12,900 nt of DNA from JAWVZH01 sp033722295 (GTDB lineage: Bacteria > Bacteroidota > Bacteroidia > Chitinophagales > Saprospiraceae), in assembly GCA_033722295.1 (NCBI GenBank), contig JAWVZH010000091.1:1-12900 (forward strand), read 5' to 3'. Both the position numbers and the translations under genes were made by a program. Shown piece by piece: positions 1 through 6,037 of the stretch. The notes below the pieces were generated by a model. The model had not been told where the DNA came from and made no database searches. It worked only from the letters and a program-made list of their open reading frames with translations. The number at the start of each line of letters is the position of its first letter. Positions within the stretch are counted from its first letter, which is position 1.

Positions 1-301
1 ATAAATGAGTACGCAAGGATCGATAGTTTGAAATTTTTCATGATTTAAAGTTTTAATGAATAATACGACCAAGGTATGCCCGGAATGACATTTTGAATCA
101 CAAAATGAAAGAACTGGTCATTTAAGGAAACTGTCGGTTAATGACACGCATCCAGACAGTATGTTGTTTTTAAGTAGGGCCGGCTCGGTGAAACTATTTG
201 GTGACCATTTATTGTGATTTCTGTCCAGTTACTATTTGGTGATAGTTAGAAAGTTATTGGATATCAATATTTGGTTCAATTGTTAACTAAATAGTTTTAT
301 T
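1..301. other. Intergenic region upstream of the first gene
   Basis: I see no gene in this AT-rich stretch. The first 48 bases are open in frame 1 and end in TAA, which could be the tail of a gene outside the window, but 15 residues are too few to judge. Visible structure is a 7-bp inverted repeat CATTTTG/CAAAATG (89-95 and 101-107), a 6-bp inverted repeat ACTGTC/GACAGT (130-135 and 155-160), and a 12-nt direct repeat ACTATTTGGTGA at 193-204 and 231-242. The direct repeat lies upstream of the gene at 302 and could be a regulator site; that is a guess. AATATTTG at 266-273 is one base off the Bacteroidota -7 element, but I found no well-spaced -33 TTG. Confidence 0.5.
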
Positions 302-1117
302 ATGTACACATATCCAATAAGTAGTTTTGATTTTATTCAGCTCATTAAGGCATTAGAAAGTGTTGTGAGCATTGATACCTTTTCTCTTTTTCTCAGCTTA
401 TTTGCCGTATTCATATCATTTCTTGGATGGAGAGCACGGGTGTATGGATTGGACCAGGTGGACTATGATTGCTTTCAAAAATTAATAAGAGAATTGGTCG
501 ATATCACCAATGAATGGGATTTACTTCAGAGGACACCATTGAAGCGAAGAGATCAATCCTTTGAGGTAAGGCTGAACTGTCTTAATGTAAAACGAGCATA
601 TATAGCTGATAACATTGGTTTTTACGAAAAGAGGTTCTCAAACCGCATCCCAGCAACCCAGTATTCTGAACTTGCCAAGACATTCTATGCATTATTCGAC
701 CTTGAAAGAGCGGAGGAATACCATAAGAAGGCATATCAAAAATCTGGGACTGACGCACTTGGCTTGGCTGTGCGAAGATCTTATGCTGACTTTCTTTTTC
801 TGCAAGGGGATATTAAGCAGGGAAGGAAAATGTATGAGAAAAGTAGACTGGATAATAGTACCGACATTAATATTCAAAGGAATATAAAATCCTATGGCAT
901 GCAATTATATAATGAGGCCTCTGCCGGGAATATTACGGAGGCGGCTGAATTGTACAGAAGAGGAATGAGTTGTATTAATGAAGTAAAGAGTGTTTTATTA
1001 GCCAACCGTATGAGGGATTCCCTGAACTCAAAAATGAAGTCGGCAAGGGAAGTATACTATACAAATTATCATGATAGAGAAGTAGGGAGCATTATTGGTA
1101 AATCAGTCAATGCTTAG
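302..1117 (+). CDS. Membrane-anchored TPR-like protein of unknown function
   Basis: A 271-residue protein that I do not recognise as a named family. Residues about 26-43 form one hydrophobic segment (SLFLSLFAVFISFLGW), followed by a basic R-A-R stop-transfer pattern, so the bulk of the protein is probably cytoplasmic. Residues about 120-235 look like degenerate tetratricopeptide helices: a helix pair around YALFDLERAEEYHKKAY (128-145), then one with ADFLFLQGDIKQGRKMYEKS (162-181), and a third around EAAELYRRGM (213-222). TPR repeats normally bind other proteins, so a scaffold or sensor role is possible but not shown. The ATG at 302 is used because it gives the complete ORF after an AT-rich leader. 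Base composition is visibly AT-richer than in the Sua5 gene downstream. No neighbour clearly shares its function. Confidence 0.7.
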   Translation: MYTYPISSFDFIQLIKALESVVSIDTFSLFLSLFAVFISFLGWRARVYGLDQVDYDCFQKLIRELVDITNEWDLLQRTPLKRRDQSFEVRLNCLNVKRAYIADNIGFYEKRFSNRIPATQYSELAKTFYALFDLERAEEYHKKAYQKSGTDALGLAVRRSYADFLFLQGDIKQGRKMYEKSRLDNSTDINIQRNIKSYGMQLYNEASAGNITEAAELYRRGMSCINEVKSVLLANRMRDSLNSKMKSAREVYYTNYHDREVGSIIGKSVNA

Positions 1118-1187
1118 TTCCAAATAGATGGAATATGTTGATCATGGGACCAATCATTAGGATATTCAACCACTTATTATATGCCTC

Positions 1188-1218
1188 TTGTATTGGGATG
1201 TTTCTTCACTGATATTTG
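1188..1218 (+). promoter_or_regulatory. Candidate promoter (TTG-N20-GATATTTG) for the 1248-2257 gene pair
   Basis: A TTG at 1188-1190 is followed, after 20 nt, by GATATTTG at 1211-1218. This is one mismatch from the Bacteroidota -7 consensus TAnnTTTG, at the expected spacing from a -33 TTG. The ATG at 1248 lies about 30 nt downstream. Short consensus matches are frequent in AT-rich DNA, so this is tentative. Confidence 0.3.
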
Positions 1219-1247
1219 AATTATTAATTAATCAAAAATCTTATAAA

Positions 1248-1637
1248 ATGAAAAACTTATTATTTACTTTACTTCTATTGGGTGGAACAAGTTGTATAGC
1301 TCAAACTAGTACTGGGATGAACGAAGGTATGGCTATGGGCATACTTGAAGAATGGTGCCAGGAGAATTTTAGTTCCTGTTTTTCCTGGGAATTTATTGAC
1401 ATTGAGTATGTCTCAGGGATTCTGAGGATTTCCTCTAATAAGTATATTGTGAAGGGAACAAATCGAAACTCTGCAATGGGAAATCGTGGGTATAACCAAG
1501 ATGTCGTTTCAAGAGAGTTCAAAGCTACAATAACAGATCTTGGAGGTGGCAGATATTCCGTGAAATTCAAAAAGCAGCAGATCTATGATTTGTTTGGTGA
1601 ATCTTGGGCAACATGTACAAGAACAATAAATTTATAG
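1248..1637 (+). CDS. Small secreted protein of unknown function
   Basis: A 129-residue protein with a clear Sec signal peptide: MKN, then a leucine-rich core (LLFTLLLLGG), then CIAQ, with likely cleavage before Gln19 as is common in this phylum. The reading frame stays open upstream to a TTG at 1188, but the ATG at 1248 puts the signal peptide at the true N-terminus and is the better start. The mature protein has three cysteines (about 37, 44 and 123), which could form a disulfide in the periplasm; Cys16 lies in the signal peptide and its context (GTSC) is a poor lipobox. The rest looks like beta-rich segments (FKATITDLGGGRYSVKFKKQ). I do not recognise a family. Its 3' end overlaps the next gene by 25 nt, so the two are probably co-transcribed and may act together at the cell envelope. 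Confidence 0.65.
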   Translation: MKNLLFTLLLLGGTSCIAQTSTGMNEGMAMGILEEWCQENFSSCFSWEFIDIEYVSGILRISSNKYIVKGTNRNSAMGNRGYNQDVVSREFKATITDLGGGRYSVKFKKQQIYDLFGESWATCTRTINL

Positions 1638-2257
1638 TAGTGAGTGTTACGGCAGTCATGTTTGGCCTCTTGTTGCAGAAAATGCTGAGGGTTGATTTTC
1701 CAATCTGTAAGAATGAATGTGATGAAACATATACAGTTCACTTTATTCATGGATCGAAAGTCAACCCTCAGTGTACTTTGAGCGGTGATCGTCTGGGAGG
1801 GACATTTGGAGGACATGTTGAGATTGAGATTGATTCCTTTGTTTACGGATTTCAATTTGATGACATAACAAATTATCACTTTATTCCACAAGAAAATTTT
1901 AATTGTAAATTTAGCCGGACACCTTTATGTAAATGGCTAGATGAGAACAATCAAGAGAGAATGTCGTCTTTCGTTATTCCTGCTAAATCAACAATATTGA
2001 CTAATCTGAGGAATAGGTATGAGTCTCAATTTCTAAATCCAAAATATGATTATGCTGTGCTGGGTTATCGCTGCACTTCGAGTTTTTTGAAGGAAATGCT
2101 TGAAGCTCACGGCGCTGATTATTGTGATCTCAGGATTTTCATGAATGCTTTATATCCGAGGCAGTTAAGAAGTCGACTTCTGAGACTGCATAATAATGAA
2201 AACGTTTCCATAGGATATTATTTTCAAAAGGGAGACACCTGTCGAGAATGGGAATAA
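1613..2257 (+). CDS. Membrane-anchored protein with a permuted papain-like (NlpC/P60- or LRAT-like) layout
   Basis: A 214-residue protein. Residues 8-24 are a single hydrophobic segment after a basic start (MYKNNK), so it is a signal anchor with the domain probably in the periplasm. The domain carries FIHGSK at 44-49, GGHVEIEID at 66-74, and YDYAVLGYRC at 145-154 followed by a helix (SSFLKEMLEA). A histidine on a strand that precedes a cysteine at a helix start is the order seen in circularly permuted papain-like folds, and the overall pattern resembles uncharacterised Bacteroidota proteins that I recall. His68 and Cys154 would be the catalytic pair; activity as an amidase, peptidase or acyltransferase is inference only. 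The ATG at 1613 is preferred to an in-frame TTG at 1604. It overlaps the secreted-protein gene upstream by 25 nt and ends 53 nt before sua5. Confidence 0.6.
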   Translation: MYKNNKFIVVSVTAVMFGLLLQKMLRVDFPICKNECDETYTVHFIHGSKVNPQCTLSGDRLGGTFGGHVEIEIDSFVYGFQFDDITNYHFIPQENFNCKFSRTPLCKWLDENNQERMSSFVIPAKSTILTNLRNRYESQFLNPKYDYAVLGYRCTSSFLKEMLEAHGADYCDLRIFMNALYPRQLRSRLLRLHNNENVSIGYYFQKGDTCREWE

Positions 2258-2310
2258 TGTCAATTCTAAAATCATGTTTTTGGTCAATTTTGTTTCCGTA
2301 CCTTCACCCC

Positions 2311-3270
2311 ATGACCAGAATTGGTACGGATATAAGTCAGGCGGTAGAGTTACTCACTGAAGGAGAAGTTGTCGCTATACCCACAGAGACTGTCTATGGC
2401 CTGGCGGGTAATGGAACTTCAACGGAGACGGCTGCCAGGATATTCGAGATCAAGAACCGCCCCAGATTCGATCCAATGATCCTCCACTTTCGGGACCTAA
2501 GCGCTATCCAATCTTTTGTAATAGACATCCCCGACAATGGTCGGAAGTTGGCCGAAGCACTCTGGCCAGGACCTTTGACTCTCCTGCTCGAAAAGACCAA
2601 AAAAGTGCCAGACCTTGTTACCTCTGGTTCGCCAAAAGTGGCCGTGCGTGTGCCATCTCATCCGATGTTGGTGCAGGTGCTGGGCGCACTCGACTTTCCC
2701 CTGGCAGCGCCGAGCGCCAATCCTTTTGGTTACATCAGTCCGACTACGGCTCAACATGTAGCGGATCAACTGGGAGACCAAATACCCTATATCCTTGATG
2801 GCGGACCTTGTACTATAGGTTTGGAAAGTACAATTGTAGATGTCACGGGATCCAAAGCCAAAGTATTGAGGAAAGGCGGTGTCACGATTGAGTCGATTGA
2901 GGAGCTCGTCGGTCCTGTCGATGTGGAAGAGCGGTCTACGAGTCGACCATCTGCACCGGGCATGCTGCAATCCCACTATGCACCGAAAACGAAATTCAAA
3001 TTAACCGATCGATCATTGAAACTGGAAGGGGTCAATGTGGACAAAGTTGGGGTTTTAGCCTTTCAGGAATATTGGCCGGGCGTCCCACGGGAAAATCAAA
3101 TTTTACTGTCTGAGTCTGGTGACCTATATGAAGCAGCGAGAAGCCTCTTCGCGGCGATGAGAGAAATGGACAATCAAGGATTTGAAATCATATATTCGTC
3201 CCTGGTGCCTGACAAAGGGCTTGGAAGGGCGATCAATGATAAGTTGAGGAGAGCTTCTATGAATGTTTAG
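2311..3270 (+). CDS. L-threonylcarbamoyladenylate synthase (Sua5/YrdC/TsaC family)
   Basis: A 319-residue enzyme that makes threonylcarbamoyl-AMP from threonine, bicarbonate and ATP, the first step of the universal t6A37 modification of ANN-decoding tRNAs. The YrdC domain spans about 8-195, with PTETVYGLAGNG (24-35), the basic KNRPR patch (48-52), LWPGPLTLLL (84-93), APSANPFGYISPT (133-145) and GLESTIVD (170-177). The linker motif SAPGMLQSHYAP (214-225) and a C-terminal Sua5 domain ending in GRAINDKLRRAS show it is the long Sua5 type, not short TsaC. The frame is open upstream to ATGs at 2248 and 2257, the latter overlapping the previous stop as TAATG. The added 18-21 residues are hydrophobic and not part of the family, so 2311 is chosen. 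Translational coupling from 2257 cannot be excluded. Transcription ends at the shared terminator at 3331-3360. Confidence 0.95.
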   Translation: MTRIGTDISQAVELLTEGEVVAIPTETVYGLAGNGTSTETAARIFEIKNRPRFDPMILHFRDLSAIQSFVIDIPDNGRKLAEALWPGPLTLLLEKTKKVPDLVTSGSPKVAVRVPSHPMLVQVLGALDFPLAAPSANPFGYISPTTAQHVADQLGDQIPYILDGGPCTIGLESTIVDVTGSKAKVLRKGGVTIESIEELVGPVDVEERSTSRPSAPGMLQSHYAPKTKFKLTDRSLKLEGVNVDKVGVLAFQEYWPGVPRENQILLSESGDLYEAARSLFAAMREMDNQGFEIIYSSLVPDKGLGRAINDKLRRASMNV

Positions 3271-3292
3271 AGTTTAATGTTTATTGTTTAGA
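3265..3292 (+). repeat. Four tandem 7-nt repeats (GTTTANN) at the 3' end of the Sua5 gene
   Basis: Exact 7-nt periodicity: GTTTAGA (3265-3271), GTTTAAT (3272-3278), GTTTATT (3279-3285), GTTTAGA (3286-3292). The first unit contains the TAG stop codon of the gene. A related series in the opposite orientation lies on the other side of the terminator, at 3364-3391. Confidence 0.75.
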
Positions 3293-3330
3293 GGGGTATT
3301 ATTCAAATTATAATATCTCTATTTCAGTAA

Positions 3331-3360
3331 AAAAGCCCGGAGAGACCTCTCCGGGCTTTT
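3331..3360. terminator. Bidirectional Rho-independent terminator between convergent genes
   Basis: A near-perfect 30-nt palindrome. Its arms are AAAAGCCCGGAGA and TCTCCGGGCTTTT around a GACC loop, so either strand gives a GC-rich hairpin flanked by A- and T-tracts. It lies between the Sua5 gene (+) and the hsp20 operon (-) and can serve both. The flanking GTTTAGAG (3286-3293) and CTCTAAAC (3363-3370) are also complementary and could extend the structure with internal loops. Confidence 0.9.
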
Positions 3361-3363
3361 ATC

Positions 3364-3391
3364 TCTAAACCCTACACTCTAAACTCTCAAC
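3364..3391 (-). repeat. Four tandem 7-nt repeats at the 3' end of the hsp20 operon
   Basis: Read on the minus strand after the hsp20 stop codon (TAG, 3397-3395), the units are GTTGAGA (3391-3385), GTTTAGA (3384-3378), GTGTAGG (3377-3371) and GTTTAGA (3370-3364). They keep exact 7-nt spacing, and the repeat has the same consensus as the one following Sua5 on the other strand. Confidence 0.75.
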
Positions 3392-3394
3392 CAA

Positions 3395-3835
3395 CTACTT
3401 GATCTCGATCAACTTCTTCTTGGGCTTGGCTTCCTCTACTTTTGGAATTTCAAGAGAAAGGATACCGTCGTTGTAGGTAGCCACTATGTTGTCGCCATCC
3501 ACACTGTCCGGCAGGTAGTACCTGCGCTCAAAGGAAGAGTAGTTGAATTCTCTTCGAGTGTAATTGTCAGTTTCTTCCTTGTCTTCATGAGAGACATTTG
3601 CTGATACTATCAGATGGTCATTGTCAACCTGTACATCAAAGTCTTCTTTTTTCATACCGGGAACAGCCAGTTCCATTGTATAGCCATTATCGGTCTCTTT
3701 GACATTGACCTTAGGTTGTGAGATCATCATGGAGGATCTACCTGTATCACTGAAACCAGGGTTGAAGAATTCGTCCATGATACTGAAGAGGTCGTTACCT
3801 CTGAATGAAGGATTATATTTTCTGAGCTTATTCAT
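3395..3835 (-). CDS. Hsp20/alpha-crystallin family small heat-shock protein (second gene of operon)
   Basis: A 146-residue ATP-independent holdase chaperone that binds unfolding proteins in the cytoplasm. The N-terminal arm (1-40) includes the amphipathic FSIMDEFFNP found in class A bacterial Hsp20. The alpha-crystallin domain runs from about 41 (PKVNVKETDNGYTMELAVPGMKKEDF) to about 133, with the RREFNYSSFERRYYLP core and the NDGILSLEIPK G-x-L region. The C-terminal anchor IEI (in KKLIEIK) is the I-x-I motif used for oligomer assembly. It starts 23 nt after the stop of the upstream hsp20, so the two are an operon, and it ends at the bidirectional terminator. It resembles the hsp20 at 12164 more than its operon partner, mainly in length, N-terminal arm and the PGMKK motif. 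Confidence 0.95.
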   Translation of the reverse strand: MNKLRKYNPSFRGNDLFSIMDEFFNPGFSDTGRSSMMISQPKVNVKETDNGYTMELAVPGMKKEDFDVQVDNDHLIVSANVSHEDKEETDNYTRREFNYSSFERRYYLPDSVDGDNIVATYNDGILSLEIPKVEEAKPKKKLIEIK

Positions 3836-3858
3836 TTTATAAATTTTTAAGATTGTAC

Positions 3859-4248
3859 TTATGAAATTGTGATCGACTTGTTCCTGATCTTTTCTTCGTC
3901 TTTGTTTAGCGTAATGTTCAACACACCATTTTCAAAGGAAGCGGAGATCTTTTCCACATCTACGTCATCAGGAATGATGAAAGACTTGTTGAAGTCTTTA
4001 GGTCCGAACATCATTCTTCTATAGGTAATATCACTTGAAGAAGAAGCTTCAGACTTACCTTGAATTACAAGATGGCCTTGCTCTGCTTCAATTGAAATGT
4101 GTTCCTTGTTCCATCCCGGAACAGCCAGCTCGATGTGATAAGCTTTATCACTCTCACCAACATTGAATAATGGTCCACGAGTACTTACTGATGGTCCACA
4201 GTTCTTATAAGTGCGTCTTTGTCTTGGTCTAAATCCTGTTGAAATCAT
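3859..4248 (-). CDS. Hsp20/alpha-crystallin family small heat-shock protein (first gene of operon, divergent type)
   Basis: A 129-residue small heat-shock protein. The N-terminal arm is short, basic and arginine-rich (GFRPRQRRTYKN) and lacks the usual amphipathic helix. The alpha-crystallin domain starts at about residue 25 (GPLFNVGESDKAYHIELAVPGW) and continues through FNKSFIIPDDVDVEKISASFENGVLNITL. The tail ends in SITIS, giving an I-x-I anchor (ITI). Tryptophan follows PG where the partner has PGMKK. Two unlike Hsp20 proteins made from one operon suggests hetero-oligomers, which is inference. The promoter must lie in the ~200 bp between this ATG and the repeat cassette at 4447. I found no CIRCE element and no convincing -7/-33 pair there. 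Confidence 0.93.
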   Translation of the reverse strand: MISTGFRPRQRRTYKNCGPSVSTRGPLFNVGESDKAYHIELAVPGWNKEHISIEAEQGHLVIQGKSEASSSSDITYRRMMFGPKDFNKSFIIPDDVDVEKISASFENGVLNITLNKDEEKIRNKSITIS

Positions 4249-4446
4249 TTTTTCTTTTTTTACTTATTCCAGATCAATTGATGTACCACTCCGAAAAAAG
4301 TGACCGAAAGGCGGATTTTATCCGAAAAGCATGCCAGAACGGCAGGGAAAACACGGACAGGGCTGCCAAAGCGGCAGATTCAGTGAGCGGTGAACAGTTC
4401 CAGCGATCAGAAGAGGTGTTCTAATTACTGTAAACTGCAACTAAAT
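4249..4446. other. Leader/promoter region of the hsp20 operon, no gene seen
   Basis: This region begins with a pyrimidine tract next to the hsp20 ATG, which becomes an A-rich leader on the minus strand. It has small hairpins such as TGCC-AGAAC-GGCA (4332-4344) and CTGCC-AAAGC-GGCAG around 4365-4380. AAGCATGCC at 4327-4335 matches the start of the minus-strand version of palindrome M1 of the nearby repeats and may be a decayed copy. The plus-strand open frame across 4239-4424 has no recognisable protein character. Confidence 0.5.
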
Positions 4447-4823
4447 CCTGATCACTGATTTAAGCATACCTCCGGCATGCTTTGGAACCTTTGAGTATTG
4501 AGTTTAAGGTTGATCAACTCCCTCGGAGTTGGATCAAGATCAGGAACATCAGGTTTTGAGCTAAAGTTTTTTATTTGTTTGAGTCAGGTTACCAAAATAG
4601 TTTCCGGAAATTGAAGGTTAAGTGACTTGACGTTATAAACCCCAACGGGGTAAATTCGAACGGGGAAATCCTTGACCAGATATTGCCGTCACTAATCCTG
4701 AATAAGAAATCATTATTGTAGTCAGAATCTATAAATTCAACAGCTTGACCATATCAACCCTAGCGGGGTTGATCAACATTAAAACGGATCGCAAACAAGA
4801 TCACAACCCCGAAGGGGTTGGTC
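4447..4823. repeat. Composite palindromic repeat cassette, copy A (REP/BIME-like), 5' of the RAYT gene
   Basis: A ~377-bp block that recurs at 5616-5987. It holds five hairpins. M1 (4462-4482) has core GCATACCTCCGGCATGC. M2 (4510-4537) has arms TTGATC+AACTCC and GGAGTT+G+GATCAA, so 12 paired bases with one bulged G and loop CTC. M3 (4639-4651) is ACCCC-AAC-GGGGT. M4 (4753-4773) is ATCAACCC(T)-AGC-(G)GGGTTGAT, with a T-G wobble. M5 (4804-4820) is CAACCCC-GAA-GGGGTTG. A TTTCCGGAAA palindrome lies at 4601-4610. Short GC-rich hairpins around a RAYT gene are the hallmark of REP elements, so this is probably the substrate of the neighbouring transposase. It ends 55 nt before the RAYT start codon. 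Confidence 0.85.
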
Positions 4824-4878
4824 TACCGCTACAATAGATGGAGGTGATCAAACGTTAATCTAGGAACACTGAGAGAAC

Positions 4879-5340
4879 ATGAGCACAACTTACACACAAC
4901 TTCTTATCCACATCGTTTTGGTCGTTAGAAATCGTTCTGCACTCATCAACCTTGACTGGGAAGAAAATCTGTACCGATACATAAATGTTGCCATGAACGA
5001 TATGGACAGCAAACCTCTTGCGGTCAATGGTATGCCGGATCATGTACATATTCTAGCACTTCAAAATAAAAATGTAGGGCTTTCACGGATCATTCAGAGA
5101 ATCAAGATTAATACTACCAATTGGATTAACAAAAACAGATTCACTAAAGGCAAGTTTAGATGGCAGCAAGGTTATGCGGCGTTTTCTGTAAGTCGAAGTA
5201 AGTTGGGTGTTGTAAGGAACTATATTATAAACCAGAAAGCTCATCATAAAAATGAGACTTTCCCAGAGGAGTTCAAAAGGATCATGATGGAGCGGGATCT
5301 TTATTACAAGCAGAAATACGGATTCACAGTGCCTCAATGA
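4879..5340 (+). CDS. REP-associated tyrosine transposase (RAYT; IS200/IS605-like Y1 HUH family)
   Basis: A 153-residue protein, full length for a single-domain Y1 transposase. Visible motifs are the opening TYTQLLIHIVLVVRNR strand, the HUH metal-binding motif in GMPDHVHIL (51-59; His55 and His57), the conserved KFRWQQGYAAFSVS segment (92-105), and the catalytic tyrosine Tyr115 in VVRNYIINQKAHH (111-123). IS200-type enzymes cut and join single-stranded DNA at the foot of hairpins; RAYT members act on REP palindromes and are usually not part of a complete insertion sequence. No left or right IS end is obvious here. Instead the gene sits between two copies of a multi-hairpin cassette (4447-4823 and 5616-5987). 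The frame has no disruption, so the enzyme may be active. Confidence 0.9.
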   Translation: MSTTYTQLLIHIVLVVRNRSALINLDWEENLYRYINVAMNDMDSKPLAVNGMPDHVHILALQNKNVGLSRIIQRIKINTTNWINKNRFTKGKFRWQQGYAAFSVSRSKLGVVRNYIINQKAHHKNETFPEEFKRIMMERDLYYKQKYGFTVPQ

Positions 5341-5451
5341 AAATGAGAGTCACACTGGATTGCTGAGTTCTTGTAGCTGTCAATTGGCTTTTGGACTGGA
5401 TTTTGTCACTTCTGAAGTGAGATTTGAAACCGGATACTGTGAAGTGCAAGA
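5341..5451. other. Spacer between the RAYT gene and the partial repeat copy
   Basis: I see no gene and no strong structure apart from a short inverted repeat CACTTC/GAAGTG (5407-5418). No copy of this segment is visible upstream of the RAYT, so it may mark the 3' junction of the original RAYT unit. Open frames running through here into the repeats have no protein character. Confidence 0.4.
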
Positions 5452-5525
5452 TGCATACCTCCGGCATGCTTTGGAAGCTTTGGGCACGGATTTAAGGTTG
5501 ATCAACTCCTCTGGAGTTGGATCAA
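5452..5525. repeat. Partial repeat copy B' (M1-M2 unit only)
   Basis: This is a solo copy of the first two palindromes of the cassette: M1 core GCATACCTCCGGCATGC at 5453-5469 and M2 at 5498-5525 with loop TCT. They are separated by nearly the same linker as in copies A and B (TTGGAAGCTT...TTTAAGG). Hairpins M3-M5 are absent. The M1-M2 pair therefore behaves as a unit, like a BIME in enterobacteria. Confidence 0.85.
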
Positions 5526-5615
5526 GGCCGGAGATTACAGGCTGTAGGATCAGGAATCGGCTGTCAGATTGAGTGGTTAGAAGATGTGCCTAAAGACTGT
5601 CTACTGCTACTGACC

Positions 5616-5987
5616 CCTGACCACTGTTTAAAGCATACCTCCGGCATGCTTTGGAAGCTTTGGGCATGGGGTTTAAGGTTGATCAACTCCTCCGGAGTTG
5701 GATCAAGATCAGGAACAACAGGTTTTGAGCTTAAGATTATTGTTTGTTATAGTCAGCTTATCAAAATAATTTCCGGAAATTGAATATGACTTGACATAAT
5801 CAACCCCAGCGGGGTAAATTCGAACGGGGAAATCCTTGACCAGATATTGCCGTCACTAATCCTGGATAAGTAATCATTATTGTAGTCAGAATCTATAAAT
5901 TCAACAGACTGACCATATCAACCCCAGCGGGGTTGATCAACATTAAAACGGATCGCAAACAAGGTCACAACCCCGAAGGGGTTGGTC
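5616..5987. repeat. Composite palindromic repeat cassette, copy B, 3' of the RAYT gene
   Basis: A ~372-bp direct repeat of 4447-4823 in the same orientation. Hairpins are M1 5631-5651, M2 5679-5706 (loop TCC), M3 5803-5815 (loop AGC), M4 5917-5937 (fully paired ATCAACCCC/GGGGTTGAT) and M5 5968-5984. The central palindrome is longer here, AATTTCCGGAAATT at 5768-5781. From M3 onward copies A and B differ at only a handful of positions over about 170 nt, with more differences before that. Sequences outside 4447-4823 and 5616-5987 do not match each other, which fixes the cassette borders to within a few bases. Confidence 0.85.
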
Positions 5988-6037
5988 AATGTACAATCAT
6001 CGGTGATCAGTTTGAGAGGTCAGTGCAGGGAAACAGC

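Noticed and set aside
1..48. Open frame at the left edge ending in TAA, possibly the tail of an upstream gene
   Set aside because: Only 15 residues with no recognisable motif; cannot be told from chance.
2497..2976. 159-codon minus-strand open frame inside the Sua5 gene
   Set aside because: It is antisense to a well-conserved enzyme and its residues match no known fold.
4239..4424. Plus-strand open frame over the hsp20 leader
   Set aside because: It overlaps the hsp20 start on the other strand and encodes a low-complexity, family-less peptide.
4804..4820. M5 hairpin as a transcription terminator upstream of the RAYT
   Set aside because: No T-tract follows on either strand and the same hairpin belongs to the repeat cassette.
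4824..4878. Left IS end with target site directly before the RAYT
   Set aside because: No hairpin specific to an IS200-type end and no matching right end after 5340 could be identified.
5360..5783. Two plus-strand open frames across repeat copies B' and B
   Set aside because: They consist mostly of translated M1 and M2 palindromes and share the same repeat-derived peptide, so they are not independent genes.
4447..5987. CRISPR array interpretation of the repeated palindromes
   Set aside because: Only two or three copies, no regular unique spacers and no cas genes; the RAYT explains the structure better.
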